Of a stretch of 40,655 nt of DNA, positions 1 to 10,736 are shown in pieces. The notes under the pieces are model-generated. The model did not search any database, had not been told where the DNA came from, and saw only the letters and a program-made list of their open reading frames with translations. The stretch lies in contig LUCW03001393.1 of the NCBI GenBank assembly GCA_001586965.3, positions 1 through 40,655 of the forward strand. Direction: 5' to 3'. The stretch comes from Sphaeroforma sirkka (Eukaryota; Opisthokonta; Ichthyosporea; Ichthyophonida). The stretch's first letter is position 1; the number at the start of each line of letters is the position of its first letter. A program made the translations under genes and the position numbers.

Positions 1-186
1 GACTAGTTACTTCTAGGTGTATTATGTCGATTTTATCTCGAGGATAATAGTGGACGGAGAAGTTCATTTTATTGACGAATTACAGAGGTTGATCTCCCTC
101 AGAACCGGGTAGCTGAAAGGAGCTTGACTACGACAGAGAACAAAGTCTTCCGAGCACAGATAAGTGAAAATCCCCACCTTCCATTT

Positions 187-356
187 TGCTCGGTTTGATA
201 CGTTTTGCGTGATTTTCATATATATATATATACATCATGCAGATTTTATTATTATTATAAATCTAGAGCAAAATGGAGTGATTAGTAATATATGCTAGAA
301 GTGCTGAGGTTGCCCATTTATTTAGCTGATGAGCATTTTATTTCTTCTTTTTTTTC

Positions 357-392
<36 letters not shown>

Positions 393-655
393 TCCGACCA
401 TCCGGTCGAATGCTACTAATTTTATTAAAAAAAATAATATATATATATATATATATATAATTATATATATATCCGTTTTTGCTCGGGTTTGATACACTTG
501 CGTGATTTATATATATATATATTTATATTTTATGCATATTTTTAAAATTATTTTAAATCTAGAGCAAATTGGAGTGATTAGTAATATATGCAATTTTAGC
601 ATTTTTTATTTCTAAATTTTTTTATAGATTAATTAGTCATCCGACCATTTCCCAA
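187..655. repeat. Diverged tandem duplication, two copies of about 200 bp
   Basis: Bases 187-410 and 475-655 share an ordered set of blocks: tttgctcggtttgatac, gcgtgattt followed by a TA tract, aaatctagagcaaa, ggagtgattagtaatatatg, agcatttt with atttct, and atccgacca. The copies differ by substitutions and by the length of the TA runs. No coding potential is seen. Short frames here are translations of TA repeat. This is a local duplication of AT-rich spacer or of an unknown repeat. Confidence 0.75.
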
Positions 656-1270
656 CAACCATTCATTCTTCTTTTGATTTTTTAATCCATCTTCGGTCCG
701 AAAATCCAGATACTTCAATTCCAATGCGACTTTTCAGGCCGTCGTTGACAATCAGGCCTCCTCTGACTAATTAGCAGTCATAGGACGTTTTGAACAATGT
801 TTTGACTGGCCTAGTCAATCCACACAACACGAACATGATGCAGTATCGCAGTTAGGGGTATAGAAGAACGTAATTTGGCGTAGAGAAGGTCGATATGGCA
901 GATTTTCATAGGTGTGGGCGAGTACAGCGACGACAAAGGGCAGATAGAGGTGATCAAGAAAAGCAGGTAGCAATGTAGAATCGACAGTGTCAGGCGACGT
1001 AGAATGGAAACGTGTGAATTAAGCGCGTGAGACAGGTAGCAATGCAGAAGAGGAGCTAGGCACAGTTTGGGAGAAACTGAGACAGAAAAAATGCGATTTC
1101 AACTCGTATTTTCAACAAAATATCAACTACAGGGAGCAAGTTTTGGTAATCAATTGGCTAGACGAAAAGACTGGCATGGTTAGAAGATCGATTTTTCGAA
1201 AATATCTCGGAGTCGAATGTTCGCCATCGTTGCATGCGCGAACTTCGATGGTCACGAAAAGCATTATAGG
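656..1270. other. Spacer with no recognised gene
   Basis: Mixed-composition sequence without a convincing reading frame, splice-consistent exon set or repeat. No feature is supported. Confidence 0.5.
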
Positions 1271-1346
1271 AAAAAAAAATATATCACGGGGGTATCGAAC
1301 CCACGACCAACACACAACTAGAAGACATATTTACCGATGTTACAAG
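1271..1346 (-). repeat. tRNA-derived SINE-like sequence (copy 1)
   Basis: On the minus strand a box A-like TGTAACATCGG (1344-1334) is followed 43 bases later by a B box GGTTCGATACC (1301-1291). A T run (1279-1271) follows the T-arm, as in a pol III terminator or a SINE tail. The T-arm is imperfect and no good acceptor stem can be drawn, so a working tRNA is unlikely. The same layout recurs at 9335-9416 on the other strand, which favours a small SINE family or tRNA pseudogenes. Confidence 0.5.
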
Positions 1347-2179
1347 ACAGAATACATTTTCGTATATATATATACATATATATATATATACTTAAATTTC
1401 CATTCTAGAGAGAAAGGAAGTCAACGTAAGGTGAATCAGCCGTAGGACCAACATAGCCTGGTACGGTTGTATGATTGTTGGTGAAAACTAAGGAGAACGT
1501 TATCACCGACGTATAAGGCGAATCGTCAAGATGCAGCGGACTCTTGCAAAAGTACAGAAGAAATAGTACATGCAAAAGTAGACAGCACTTATCAGGCATC
1601 GTGCAAGTACACTCAAGTTGGTTTGAATAAAGGAATTTGTTTTTTGGTTTTCCAACTTCATAACCGATGTATCTACCTTGGGCTTCAAGGTTATTCTTGG
1701 GAACCTTGACCTGAACTTCCTGGCTGCAGGCCTCGGATTTGATTGATGTTGGAGTACAGTGGTCCGAAGGTTGGATTAAAGGAGCATTCAGAACGCTAGA
1801 ACACGACAGGCGGTTGATCATTGAACACGCTTCGAGTCTATCAGCAACTCTTAATTACTCCTATATAGACAGAGCAAAGGAGAGCAAAACGAGTACTCAT
1901 TAACAAAACCAACCCAAACAAAATGATTAGCAATCATCAAGGGCAAGGTGTGTATTCGAGCGCAACTTGAGTTTTCGGGGACCCGCAAAGCAGACCTTGT
2001 AGACATCAACATGATTCAATGATAATTAGCTATTTTGGTATCACGAGAGGAGAACGGCGGAAGAAAGTGTGTAACACAAATGGCTGAAGTCAACTATTAT
2101 ATAATAGCCGACACTCCTTCAATCTGGACCAACTATTCATCAACAACACAAAGCCATACATCGAAGTCTTAACATCAAG
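1347..2179. other. 5' flank of element A, LTR not resolved
   Basis: This stretch precedes the first frames of element A. A TATA-like ctcctatatag lies near 1860. The sequence tggtatcacgagaggag near 2037 weakly resembles an initiator-tRNA primer-binding site, which would put the end of a 5' LTR just before it. No matching 3' LTR was found by eye downstream of 8260, so the LTR is not called. Confidence 0.3.
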
Positions 2180-2636
2180 ATGCCTATGCGTCCAACACCC
2201 CGTAGCCCTCGACGCACTCGTCGCGACGGCAAAACAACCCAGAGATCTTTGTCAGATTTCGAGCAGACCCACCAAGGAGGCACAGCTTCTTCGCGCCAGA
2301 CAGTAGCATCGCGTCGAAGAGATGAACAACCGCGACATGAACAGACAGACCAAGACGTGGGCCAGGCAGCAAGCAGGCGACATCAGTTGGGGCACGGGTC
2401 TCGCTTATCGGCAAGAGGAGAGCAGATCCAGAAGACAGTGAGGTGCAATTTGTGATTAGGCATACTAGTCGTTCAAAGTCTGCTGAACCAGCAGCTGAGC
2501 GACACAGGGTAGCCAATGTCCGAGGTACTTCGGGCATTCATTCAGCAGGTGATAGACCGTATTCATGGCAGCCTTTTCACCGAGCACCTGAACGAGATTT
2601 CACTCGAAAGCGAACTCGATCGGGGGAGTTTTACCA

Positions 2637-3883
2637 GTGCAAGTCAGGATTCCCTCGCAGGCAACAGGGATGAACGACAAGTCCAACGGCATAGAAATAT
2701 GTCAGGGGTGGGCCACGGGCACTCGTCAGCAAAACTCTGACGAAATCAGGGGCCGACAGCTAGAGCAATATTTGAGCGACCCACATGGGGATTATCATAG
2801 GGAAGCCGAACGAAAACAACTACGTAGACGATGGGAACTCAGCCGACAGCACCGAGACTTCGCGCGATCGATACAGGATATGCGCAAGGCTAGTTACGTT
2901 GACGACGGTAAGCGCAAGTATAGTGACGTCGACGACGGTAAGCGCAAGTCTAGTGAGGTCGACGACGGTAATGTTCATGGCAGCAGAAAACGACCGCACA
3001 AAAGACGAACAGGCGAGAGAGCCGATCATGACACCAGCGCAGTGGAACGAGCATCGCCGAGCTCATGTGTCAACGCCTCGAAGGGGAAGATATCCTTCTT
3101 TGTGGATGAACTTTGTCGAGCACAGGGAAACTACGATGTCCCAAGATGTACATTACTAACGTCCACGATCGATACGTTGAAAGGAGCGTTGAATACTCAA
3201 TTGGAAGCTATCAGGAAGAACAGAGCTCGGAGCCACGGACATGGCCCGATTGGCCTTTTAGACCGTTATCAATTAAGCAGCACAGCCGATAGAGACACAC
3301 GAGGGGCGCTAGAAGAGGCACTGAAGAACGCCCATGTCTCAGGACTAGATGAGTCGTGGATGGTACGTTGGTTCTATAAGGTACTCATACATTTTAAGGC
3401 AGCAAAGGCCACAATTGACTATCTCCGTGACAACCATAATGAGCTGAGGGTATATCCGGCGGAACAGGTCATAGACCAAATCTGTCAACATGAGAGCAAG
3501 GCCACCGTAGACCCTACCTTTAAGAAGTTGGCGAAGGGTAATCCCGCACCAAGGGTGTAGAGTCAGCCAGGGAACATTTGAACAAGATTGTGGAAGTTCA
3601 CAAGAGAGCCTGGGAGCGAGCAGATAAGGGCAAGGACTTTCCTAAGCGGTTGCTTAATCACTGCCTCATACAGGCCCTCGAGGACCTGACAGGTAATATG
3701 ACGTATGAACGCACGCTACAACACCACATAGGTTGGGACCACCTGGAGACTGAAGACCTTCTCCGCATTTTAAATCCAGACATACAAGAAACCGATGCCA
3801 TCCTCAGACAACGGGTACGGACACAGATGAATGTGGGGATAGGCGTAGACAGTTTCCAGCCCAACAACGAGATCGTAATTTGA
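2637..3883 (+). other. gag-like region of element A
   Basis: Open reading frames rich in charged residues lie between the 5' flank and protease, where gag is expected. The first part is basic (R, K, Q, D) and contains the 10-residue repeats noted separately. The second part is helical-looking, with many L, E and D residues, as expected of a capsid-like segment. No zinc knuckle is evident. The gag assignment rests on position rather than a recognised domain. Confidence 0.55.
2901..2970 (+). repeat. 30-bp coding repeat in the gag-like region
   Basis: The unit gacgacggtaagcgcaagt plus 11 further bases occurs at 2901-2930 and 2931-2960, with a partial third unit at 2961-2970. In frame it encodes DDGKRKYSDV, DDGKRKSSEV, DDG. 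Each full unit carries a basic KRK next to acidic DD. This could be a nucleic-acid or nuclear-import patch, or simple replication slippage. Confidence 0.85.
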
Positions 3884-4267
3884 ATACGAATACAGGAGGA
3901 GGCAGCACACAACGCACAAGCACGTCTACGACCACCACGTGTTACGCGTGCAGAGCGGGTGCCCCACCCAGTTTCAGGCATATATCATCCTGCAAGCACT
4001 ACCAGTCGAACAAAAGGGTTGGATTCACATCCAGCTCGGGCCGAGGATTTAAGCAAAGGCGTATCCTTCGATAAGAGTTTGCCCGCGGTCAACACCATTA
4101 CGGCTCTAACAGACTCGGACGACCAGCAAACGGAGCAGGAGGAGACCACGCCTACAGACACACACATTGCTTCCATACTGGCACACCCAGACGAAATCGA
4201 ACAGGGTGAGTTAGAAGAGGATGCAACGTGGGAAACCATAGGCAGCGATCAGGAATAGGACGTAAGG

Positions 4268-6598
4268 GTGTCGGATGTAGATGCAACTTTAGTTTTCCCG
4301 TCTAGCACACCTGTGATACTATCGATCAAAGATCCATTACTTTCAATGGACAATCGAGTATTCATATCCATCCTGATTAACGGTAAGACATGCAGGGCGT
4401 TAGTGGATTCTGGGGCAAACAGAAGTTGCATTGATTCGACATCCGCACACGATTGGGGATTGCAAATTAAGTCGGCTCCGGAGGGATCCTATATATACCT
4501 AGCTGATCGTAGTCTTCGTACACGGCGAATAGGCTCAACCGTACAAACTCCAGTACGATATGGTCTAGAGCTCACAGAACAGTCTTTCGAGCTAATGAAT
4601 CTACCACCGGCTATCGACGCAATCGTAGGCCAGGATCTTATGCCTGGCTTAGGGCTATACGTGGGAGGCCTTCAATCGCCATTCTCACCCATAGATCCAA
4701 CGGAGCTAGACAAACTATTGGAACCAATACCGCTGAGACGACCACCAGATTTGACCGAAACCGGTGTTCGCCTGGAACTAGACAAGGAACTGAGGGACAA
4801 TGACGGTATTCGAGAAAAGGACAGGTGCAGACTGGAAGGAGGCGAAGTTAGATTGCCAGTGACACCAGATCAAGCTGCAAGGATGCGGAAGGCAGTAAGG
4901 AACTTTGTAGCAGACAAATGGATACCATGGGTAGATAGACAGGTGCAGAAGTGGATTCAAGATTTGGTCATAGTTCAAAGGAATACAGCCACTTCCGTCA
5001 ACTTACCCTTGCTCGCCGTGCCAGAGTATACTCAATCTGGAGAACTAAAGAAAGTGCGAGTGTGTTTGGACCTCAGAGCGGTGAATGCATTAATACCGGC
5101 GGATCAGTTCATTATTCCCCGTATCAACGACATCATTGGTAACATCAAAGGGAAGAGATATTACACGACATTGGATCTAACCGCAGCGTACCATCGACTC
5201 CCAATTCACCCTGATTCTCAGTATCTATTCAGTTTCACACATGGCAAAAGCCAGTATTCCTTTACATCAGCGCCATTTGGACTACACACACTGACGCAGC
5301 AGTTTCAGCGTACACTGAGTGTGATATTGCAAGGACTTCCGGCACACCACTACCTGGACGACATCGTAATAGCAACAGATGACTACGAGGAACACGTACG
5401 AGTAGTGAAAGAGGTCATTCGGCGGCTGACGTACCACAGTTTCAAGCTAAACCCTTCAAAATGTCATTTTGCAGTCAAAGAAGTCATGATCCTAGGGAAG
5501 CGAGTATCGAAGGCCGGAATTGATATTTGCCATGAAAAGCAGGCCAAGCTCATTGACTGGCCAACCCCGAAGAAGTACAAAGACATTGCATCAGCCTTGG
5601 GATTAGCCAACTTTCTTCACGAGCACCTACCAAACTTTGCAGAGGTAGTTGCCCCACTCCGGGAATTTGTAAGACTGAAGCCTAAGGAAATCATTGGAGA
5701 CAGGTGGGAACAGAGACACCAGCAAGCTTGGGATGCCATGAAGCAAGCCATAGTTGAGGCAGTAGTGTTGAAATTTCCCGTCGACGAAGTACCTTTACAA
5801 CTCGAAACGGATGCAAGCGACTACGGTATTGGAGGTGCATTGTTCCAGACCATAGAAGGGAAGAAGCAATACCTAATGTTCTTCAGCAAGACCCTCAACG
5901 CAGCACAGCGCAATTACGCAACACCCATGAAGGAATTATTGGCCTTGGTATATGGTCTCACACACTTCCGGGATCATCTCGAAGGTCAACGCTTTTCAGT
6001 GTTGACTGATCACAAGGCTTTGGTGTATATGAACACACAGCTAAAGCTGAATCCGATGCTACAACGATGGCATCACATCATAGCGCCTTTCAATTTTACT
6101 ATCTCGCACATCCCGGGTATAAAGAACGTGTTACCAGACGCGTGGTCTAGGCTTCATGAGGGAACGGTTGAGACTGAGGACCCGGAGGTACTATATGCAG
6201 AATGTTGGCAACTTTTTCCAGACTACTTTGAGCAAGCGCAACGGATTATGGGTGAGAATAATGTCGATGTCTTTGCTTCGCATCAGGACCATCATTTGCC
6301 ACGCTACTACACCGACGATGACAGGGGTGGAGCGTTTGCACATTGTTGGAAGGATATAGACGGATGGATGAACCCACCATGGAGATTAATCCATAGAATG
6401 TTGCGCAAGATACGATCAGAGAGGGCCACAGCTACGGTGTGTCTACCGTGGGCGCCCCACGAGCCTTGGTTCCAGTTATTCAAGTCGCTTCTACAAAGAG
6501 ACCCAGTATTAGTTCAAGGACAGCCCACTCCTTCCTCAAATACGGAAAGTATGCGAGTGGCAAGGCACCATGGGGTCACACAGTCATTGCCAGAGTAG
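4268..6598 (+). CDS. pol: Element A pol frame: protease, RT, RNase H, Dam-like domain
   Basis: A 776-residue open frame. It has a retropepsin-like protease with ALVDSGANRSCID near residue 44 (catalytic D in DSG). RT spans about residues 240-430, with VCLDLRAVNAL, the TTLDLTAAYHRLP motif and YLDDIVIAT carrying the DD pair. RNase H spans about residues 510-620, with ETDASDYGIGGALF and LTDHKAL. The C-terminal domain (about 650-740) reads VDVFASH, then AHCWKDI, then WMNPPWRLI, then VCLPWAPHEPW, the pattern of phage-type N6-adenine methyltransferases. RNase H and protease motifs are complete to the eye. The ATG is simply the first in frame; retroelement pol is often made by read-through, so the true N-terminus is uncertain. 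Confidence 0.85.
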   Translation: MSDVDATLVFPSSTPVILSIKDPLLSMDNRVFISILINGKTCRALVDSGANRSCIDSTSAHDWGLQIKSAPEGSYIYLADRSLRTRRIGSTVQTPVRYGLELTEQSFELMNLPPAIDAIVGQDLMPGLGLYVGGLQSPFSPIDPTELDKLLEPIPLRRPPDLTETGVRLELDKELRDNDGIREKDRCRLEGGEVRLPVTPDQAARMRKAVRNFVADKWIPWVDRQVQKWIQDLVIVQRNTATSVNLPLLAVPEYTQSGELKKVRVCLDLRAVNALIPADQFIIPRINDIIGNIKGKRYYTTLDLTAAYHRLPIHPDSQYLFSFTHGKSQYSFTSAPFGLHTLTQQFQRTLSVILQGLPAHHYLDDIVIATDDYEEHVRVVKEVIRRLTYHSFKLNPSKCHFAVKEVMILGKRVSKAGIDICHEKQAKLIDWPTPKKYKDIASALGLANFLHEHLPNFAEVVAPLREFVRLKPKEIIGDRWEQRHQQAWDAMKQAIVEAVVLKFPVDEVPLQLETDASDYGIGGALFQTIEGKKQYLMFFSKTLNAAQRNYATPMKELLALVYGLTHFRDHLEGQRFSVLTDHKALVYMNTQLKLNPMLQRWHHIIAPFNFTISHIPGIKNVLPDAWSRLHEGTVETEDPEVLYAECWQLFPDYFEQAQRIMGENNVDVFASHQDHHLPRYYTDDDRGGAFAHCWKDIDGWMNPPWRLIHRMLRKIRSERATATVCLPWAPHEPWFQLFKSLLQRDPVLVQGQPTPSSNTESMRVARHHGVTQSLPE

Positions 6599-6749
6599 GC
6601 CCACGCAATGGTTACAGCCTTCCAGCGACGTTTTCAGCACGATTGGGATATGCAGAACCGTCCTCAGTATCGAACGTCACCCCATTAGATACGTCTCGGC
6701 TAGTATCGATCGCTATCTCGGAAGTAGCCATGACGGATTCTCCAGATGA

Positions 6750-8038
6750 GGAAGAGATAAGCCGTCGCACACAGCTCACCTTGTGCCAGCATGAGATTGG
6801 GCATCATAGAGCAGAAGATACAGTTGCTCAACTACAGCAGAACGGACATTTGTGGCCTAACGCTCTGGAACTTGCACAAACAGTTAGGAGAAACTGTCGC
6901 ACATGTCTAGGACAGAGGGTGTTACGAAAGGATTTCACCCGATGATTAATATAACGGCAAAGTATCCGTGGGATCATATTCAAGTCGACATGATTCCAAT
7001 GCCACTAGTTTCAGCAGCAGGAAATCGATATATATTGCACGTCTTGGATATAGCAACGGGGTACTCGATATTGAGAGCAACGGCCACAAAGTCAGCAGAA
7101 GTGGTGACATCTAAACTTATGGAGGTGTTTGGGGAACATGGTTTTCCCAGGAAAATTCAATCAGACGAGGGAGGCGAGTTTTCGAACAAGATTGTTAAAT
7201 TAATAACTCAAGAAGTTGGAGTGATGCATGCAAAGTCGCCACCATATCGTCCTCAGGTTCTGGGAGCAGCGGAGAGAAGACACAGAGACATCCACGAAGG
7301 AGTTCGCAAGCTATGTGAATCTTTGCCTACGGCATGGGATGTCCGACTACCACTTATTATGCTGTGCCAGAACCTCCGAATATCTCGGCGACACAAGACA
7401 GCACCATTCAGTGCTTACTTCGGTCGCCGTCATGTTCCGTTTGCTGACTTCACGGATGACCTTCCGGGAATCAGCCGGTCACCAATGAGGCTTGGGCACA
7501 CCGGCTGGATCGTTTGCACGACACTATCTTGCCGACGCTTTACAAGGTCACGCAGAAATACGCAGACACACTATCCAGGCAGTTTGACCGCCTCCATGCT
7601 TACGATTTTATCGCCTTTCAACCAGGGGATGTGGTAATGGTACGGTCCGAAGGTCGCACAACCAAAGCAATGCGACCAATGTTTGGACCATACGTTGTCA
7701 AAGCCAGACAGGGACAAGGATATGAACTGACACACAAGGATGGTTCACTTCCAGATACTTTCAAAGGTAAACCAGTTAGAGTGGAACTTTTGCGACTAGT
7801 CCATAGAGCCACCGAAAAGCCTTTAGAAGATCATATGTGGCAGGATAGTTCCTCGTTCCGTTACATCATTCGACATAGACAGAATGATTCCACAGGGAAT
7901 ACAGAATACTTGGTTCGCTGGCGGGATGGTGATCCAACTTGGGAGTCAGCCGAAGCTTTTGACGATCCGAATGACATCGCGGCATACCACAAAGCCGAGC
8001 AAACTCGGCAGAAGAAGAAAGCGGCACAACAACAATAA
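6750..8038 (+). other. Element A integrase and chromodomain region
   Basis: This region carries an HHCC-type zinc-binding N-terminus (H...H then CRTC), a DDE-type core (HIQVDMIPMP, IQSDEGGEFSN, then an APFSAYFGR-like end segment), an SH3-like C-terminal part (FQPGDVVMVRS) and a chromodomain (TEYLVRWRDGDPTWES). Chromodomains on Ty3/gypsy integrases are known to steer insertion toward modified chromatin; that role here is inferred from the family. Confidence 0.8.
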
Positions 8039-8176
8039 TTCCAACGTTACGTTGATGAATACTAGATGTCTATCATCTACTTCCGGATCGGAGTTTTGTC
8101 TCTCCTCGTGAGATTTCACCACGGTATAGAGGCGAAAGACGATTCCACAACTCGAAGCTTATAGGCGAGTATAACT

Positions 8177-8260
8177 CCAGCGGATACCCTAGCTTATGGG
8201 GGGGGTGAAAACATACCAGCGGATACCCTAGCTTTTTTGGGGGGGTGAAAATATACCAGC
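8177..8260 (+). repeat. Duplicated polypurine-tract module
   Basis: The unit ccagcggataccctagctt, then a G run, then tgaaaa and atac occurs twice (8177-8215 and 8216-8257), and a third ccagc starts at 8256. Each unit holds a ggggggg run followed by tgaaaa, resembling a plus-strand primer at the internal/3' LTR border of element A. A duplicated tract is unusual. No LTR copy confirms the border. Confidence 0.7.
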
Positions 8261-8599
8261 ACAGCCGGGATGGTTCAAAAGACCAGTTTCAAGGCAAGAA
8301 CTTACTCAGCAGAAGGATTTCATTAGTTTTTATATATATATATATATATATTGTTTATTTACACTACTAGTTATATATGTTTAATTTTCAATAGTTTAAG
8401 AGGTCATTTATTTTTGAAGCTCTTCAATCACTGGTGACGCTTGAGCTTGAGGGAGTGTGGTAAAAGTCCCTTAAACCACTATCAGTGTGAAGTTAGAATT
8501 AATTTACAATTAATTCACACGAGGTGAATTATTTGTAGACCACGTAGACAATCAAATATAAGAATAAATACACCGCACTGAGCCTCAGGGAGACTCAGT
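8261..8599. other. Junction spacer between element A and the B-family fragment
   Basis: AT-rich sequence with a short TA tract near 8331-8350. If element A had a 3' LTR it should begin here, but nothing matches the 5' flank. No gene is seen. Confidence 0.4.
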
Positions 8600-9334
8600 A
8601 GGTTGATGTGTTTACTACAGAAGTTCACGGTCACGTGCATCTTCAAAAAAGGTGTTAAGTATATTATCACGCAACTGGTGCCAGGGTAGGGCTTTCCAGT
8701 TGGGCTCATGAGCCTTCAAGATAGTTCGCCATTCACCTGGCTCACAGAAATGAATAAAGGCATTCATCATCTGCTTATCCCTCAGGCTGGCAGACTCCTT
8801 AAGTTGGTCGAAGGCCTTCAGTGTCTCCACTGTACTCTCATTAGTAGAGAAATCGACCTCAGCCTGCGCGTTACCTAGCTGCTTTTATAAAGCTTGGTTC
8901 TAAGTGTTCACGAGGCTCATGCTCAGTGCTACGGGCTGCTAGTGTCAAGATGGTGTCTATTTCCTTTCTCTTGTTATCGATTAGATAGCGAATGTTATCC
9001 GCTTTCCTATCGTCAAGGTCAGAGTCATTCAATAGACGGTCCTCAAGGACTTGCATACCAGAGCGTAATAGCCTGAGACGAGTATGTCTGGTTCTCACTT
9101 CCTCATCCTCAGGATTAGAGCGGGAACTCTCTAACGAGGTACTGGTGTAGCGATTGCCAAAATCGTGATTACCAGGGTTAGTTGGCAAATGAGGGTCGAT
9201 ATTACGAGGATGGTAAGCCTCATCGAGTTCCATACGATCATATCCTCTGACAGGGTTAGGGTTTGTCAAGAGGATGGTCGATGGTAGCATCAGAGCTATA
9301 GAGATTAAATTTTGAAATATTTTTCTCTCGCCAG

Positions 9335-9416
9335 TGGTAATTGGCTTAGTGGTAAACATACTGGCTGGTAAACCAGTAGGTCTCGGGTTCGAAACCCGGC
9401 CCGATTTTTTTTTTTC
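9335..9416 (+). repeat. tRNA-derived SINE-like sequence (copy 2)
   Basis: Box A TGGCTTAGTGG (9342-9352) and a perfect B box GGTTCGAAACC (9386-9396) are 44 bases apart, followed by a T run (9405-9415). A hairpin with arms actgg and ccagt surrounds a loop with ctggta, reminiscent of a Thr(GGT) anticodon arm but one base too long. The 5' acceptor strand does not pair with cccgatt, so this is not a working tRNA gene. It interrupts the B-family gag fragment and is therefore younger than it. Confidence 0.55.
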
Positions 9417-10138
9417 TTCTTCGGTATAGGAAGAATATCAGCCAAGTGGGACACGATAGAGGGTCCACAACTGCTGCTGCCGCTAGCTCCTTCAAGAGCG
9501 CTTCAGTGCGGTTCAATTGGCGTCGAGATTGAGAGGATCCAACCACTCGTTGTCGAGTTATGGCGTCCTCAGCTTCGGCCCCAAGATTTGAGCTGAATGG
9601 AATGGCTTCTCCATCGATGGCGAAACCGAAATTTTCGGACAGGTCCAATACTTCCTTTTCACGCCGGATTTGTGCTGGAGTGTCCTTTAGATGTGAAGTT
9701 ATAATGCCCCCGACATTCGTATCCACGAATTTTCCAGCTTTTCGACGTTTATCCCCAATATTTGACGGCACGTGGTCAGGGGGCAAGCTGGGGTCCTGAG
9801 ATTCACTCCTAGGTGATACACGGACGCTGGCGAGCCTTTCCGCGGTAGTAGATACCTCTTCTTCCAAGGCTTTAGGATCCGACGAGTCATCCTCAGAATT
9901 ATCCTCTGTACCAACCTCAGAATTGGCTTCCCCAACAGTTTCCTCGGCAGGCTCAACTCCAGACAGGCTAGGTGTTTCCACAGGGACCTCAGGAACCTCG
10001 GCAGGCTTAGCAGGCTTAGAGCTAGCGGCTCCCTTGCCTTTAGAAGTACCCTTAGCCATAGTATTTGCTGGATAGTAAATCGATGTCAGACAGTCTAGAA
10101 GCAGTACACTACTGTAACTACTATTTAACTGAAAAATA

Positions 10139-10736
10139 TGTAAACTTCGATGGAAATTACTAGGTTTCAAACTATATTAAACTAAAATACAATTTAGTCA
10201 GTTAGGATTTAGCAGTGGTAGCTTGTGTAAGAATGATCGGGACTGCCTCTTGTTAAGAGCCTAAATATCCTCGATCACACAGGGCGTACCTCTAGCTGTT
10301 CTTTATTGAATAATTTTCACTAGAAGTACTAAGTGTTCATGACCACATGCCTAATTTGTAGATAGACATAATAGCGTAAGTCACGTTAATACATTAGCTG
10401 ATATAAATAAAGTTCCATCTGAAGAAAAGTTAAAAAAAAAAAAAAAAGACTTATTGGATTTTGGAGATTGGCGGGAGGACCAAAATCTATAAGTAGTAGT
10501 TAGGAGATTATAAATTTTAGTTTATAATATCCTACATCTACTAATGTCTCAAATAGGTCCAAGTAGATGAGTCATACCAAATACTCAGGCTATTGGAGCC
10601 ATCAAAGTGAATTTAGAACACTTTGGAAATATTGGAAAAAGAGCTTGTACTAAATTATTTAAAATACAAATAAAAACCAATGTATTATCTCAATTGATCT
10701 TGATATTTTAGACTGACCGGAGGCCGTATTTCTACA
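10139..10736 (-). repeat. B-family LTR
   Basis: About 598 bp. On the minus strand it begins TGTAGAAATACGG and ends GAAGTTTACA, with TG...CA termini. At all eight sites where the array LTRs differ from one another it carries the bases of the leftmost array LTR (24756-25350). It is the 5' LTR of the gag fragment on its left. Confidence 0.95.

Larger units (their letters stand above)
2180..8260 (+). mobile_element. Element A: Ty3/gypsy LTR retrotransposon with chromodomain
   Basis: Parts in order: a gag-like region (about 2180-4258); aspartic protease with LVDSGANRS (about 4397); RT with YLDDIVIAT (about 5350); RNase H with ETDASDYGIGG (about 5815); a Dam-like domain with WMNPPW (about 6370); an integrase zinc finger with CRTC (about 6780-6910); integrase core (about 6950-7450); and a C-terminal chromodomain with YLVRW and TWE (about 7850-7990). 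A G-run polypurine tract lies near 8200-8250. The RT-RNase H-integrase order defines Ty3/gypsy and the chromodomain suggests a chromovirus-like group. A long uninterrupted pol frame suggests moderate youth. The element as a whole looks broken in a few places, and a matching LTR pair is not visible. Confidence 0.85.
8600..10736 (-). mobile_element. B-family LTR element fragment: 5' LTR plus gag
   Basis: Reading leftward on the minus strand: a 5' LTR (10736-10139), a leader, a gag-like frame starting at about 10059 with MAKGTSKGKGAASS, a Pro/Glu/Ser-rich segment, and a helical capsid-like part ending near 8615 (FCEPGEWRTILKAHEPNW). No pol is attached. The LTR is almost the same as those of the tandem array at 24756-34506. 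This is a broken 5' part of a young B-family element, lying tail to tail against element A and carrying a SINE-like insert at 9335-9416. Confidence 0.75.

Noticed and set aside
1400-2040. 5' LTR of element A
   Set aside because: TATA-like and primer-site-like features are present, but no matching 3' copy was found after 8260.
2180-8260. DIRS-type element
   Set aside because: The Dam-like domain suggested DIRS, but the element has a DDE integrase with zinc finger and chromodomain, an aspartic protease, and no tyrosine recombinase.
9335-9416. Functional tRNA-Thr gene
   Set aside because: Box A and B are good, but the acceptor strands do not pair, the anticodon loop is one base too long, and it lies inside a retroelement fragment.
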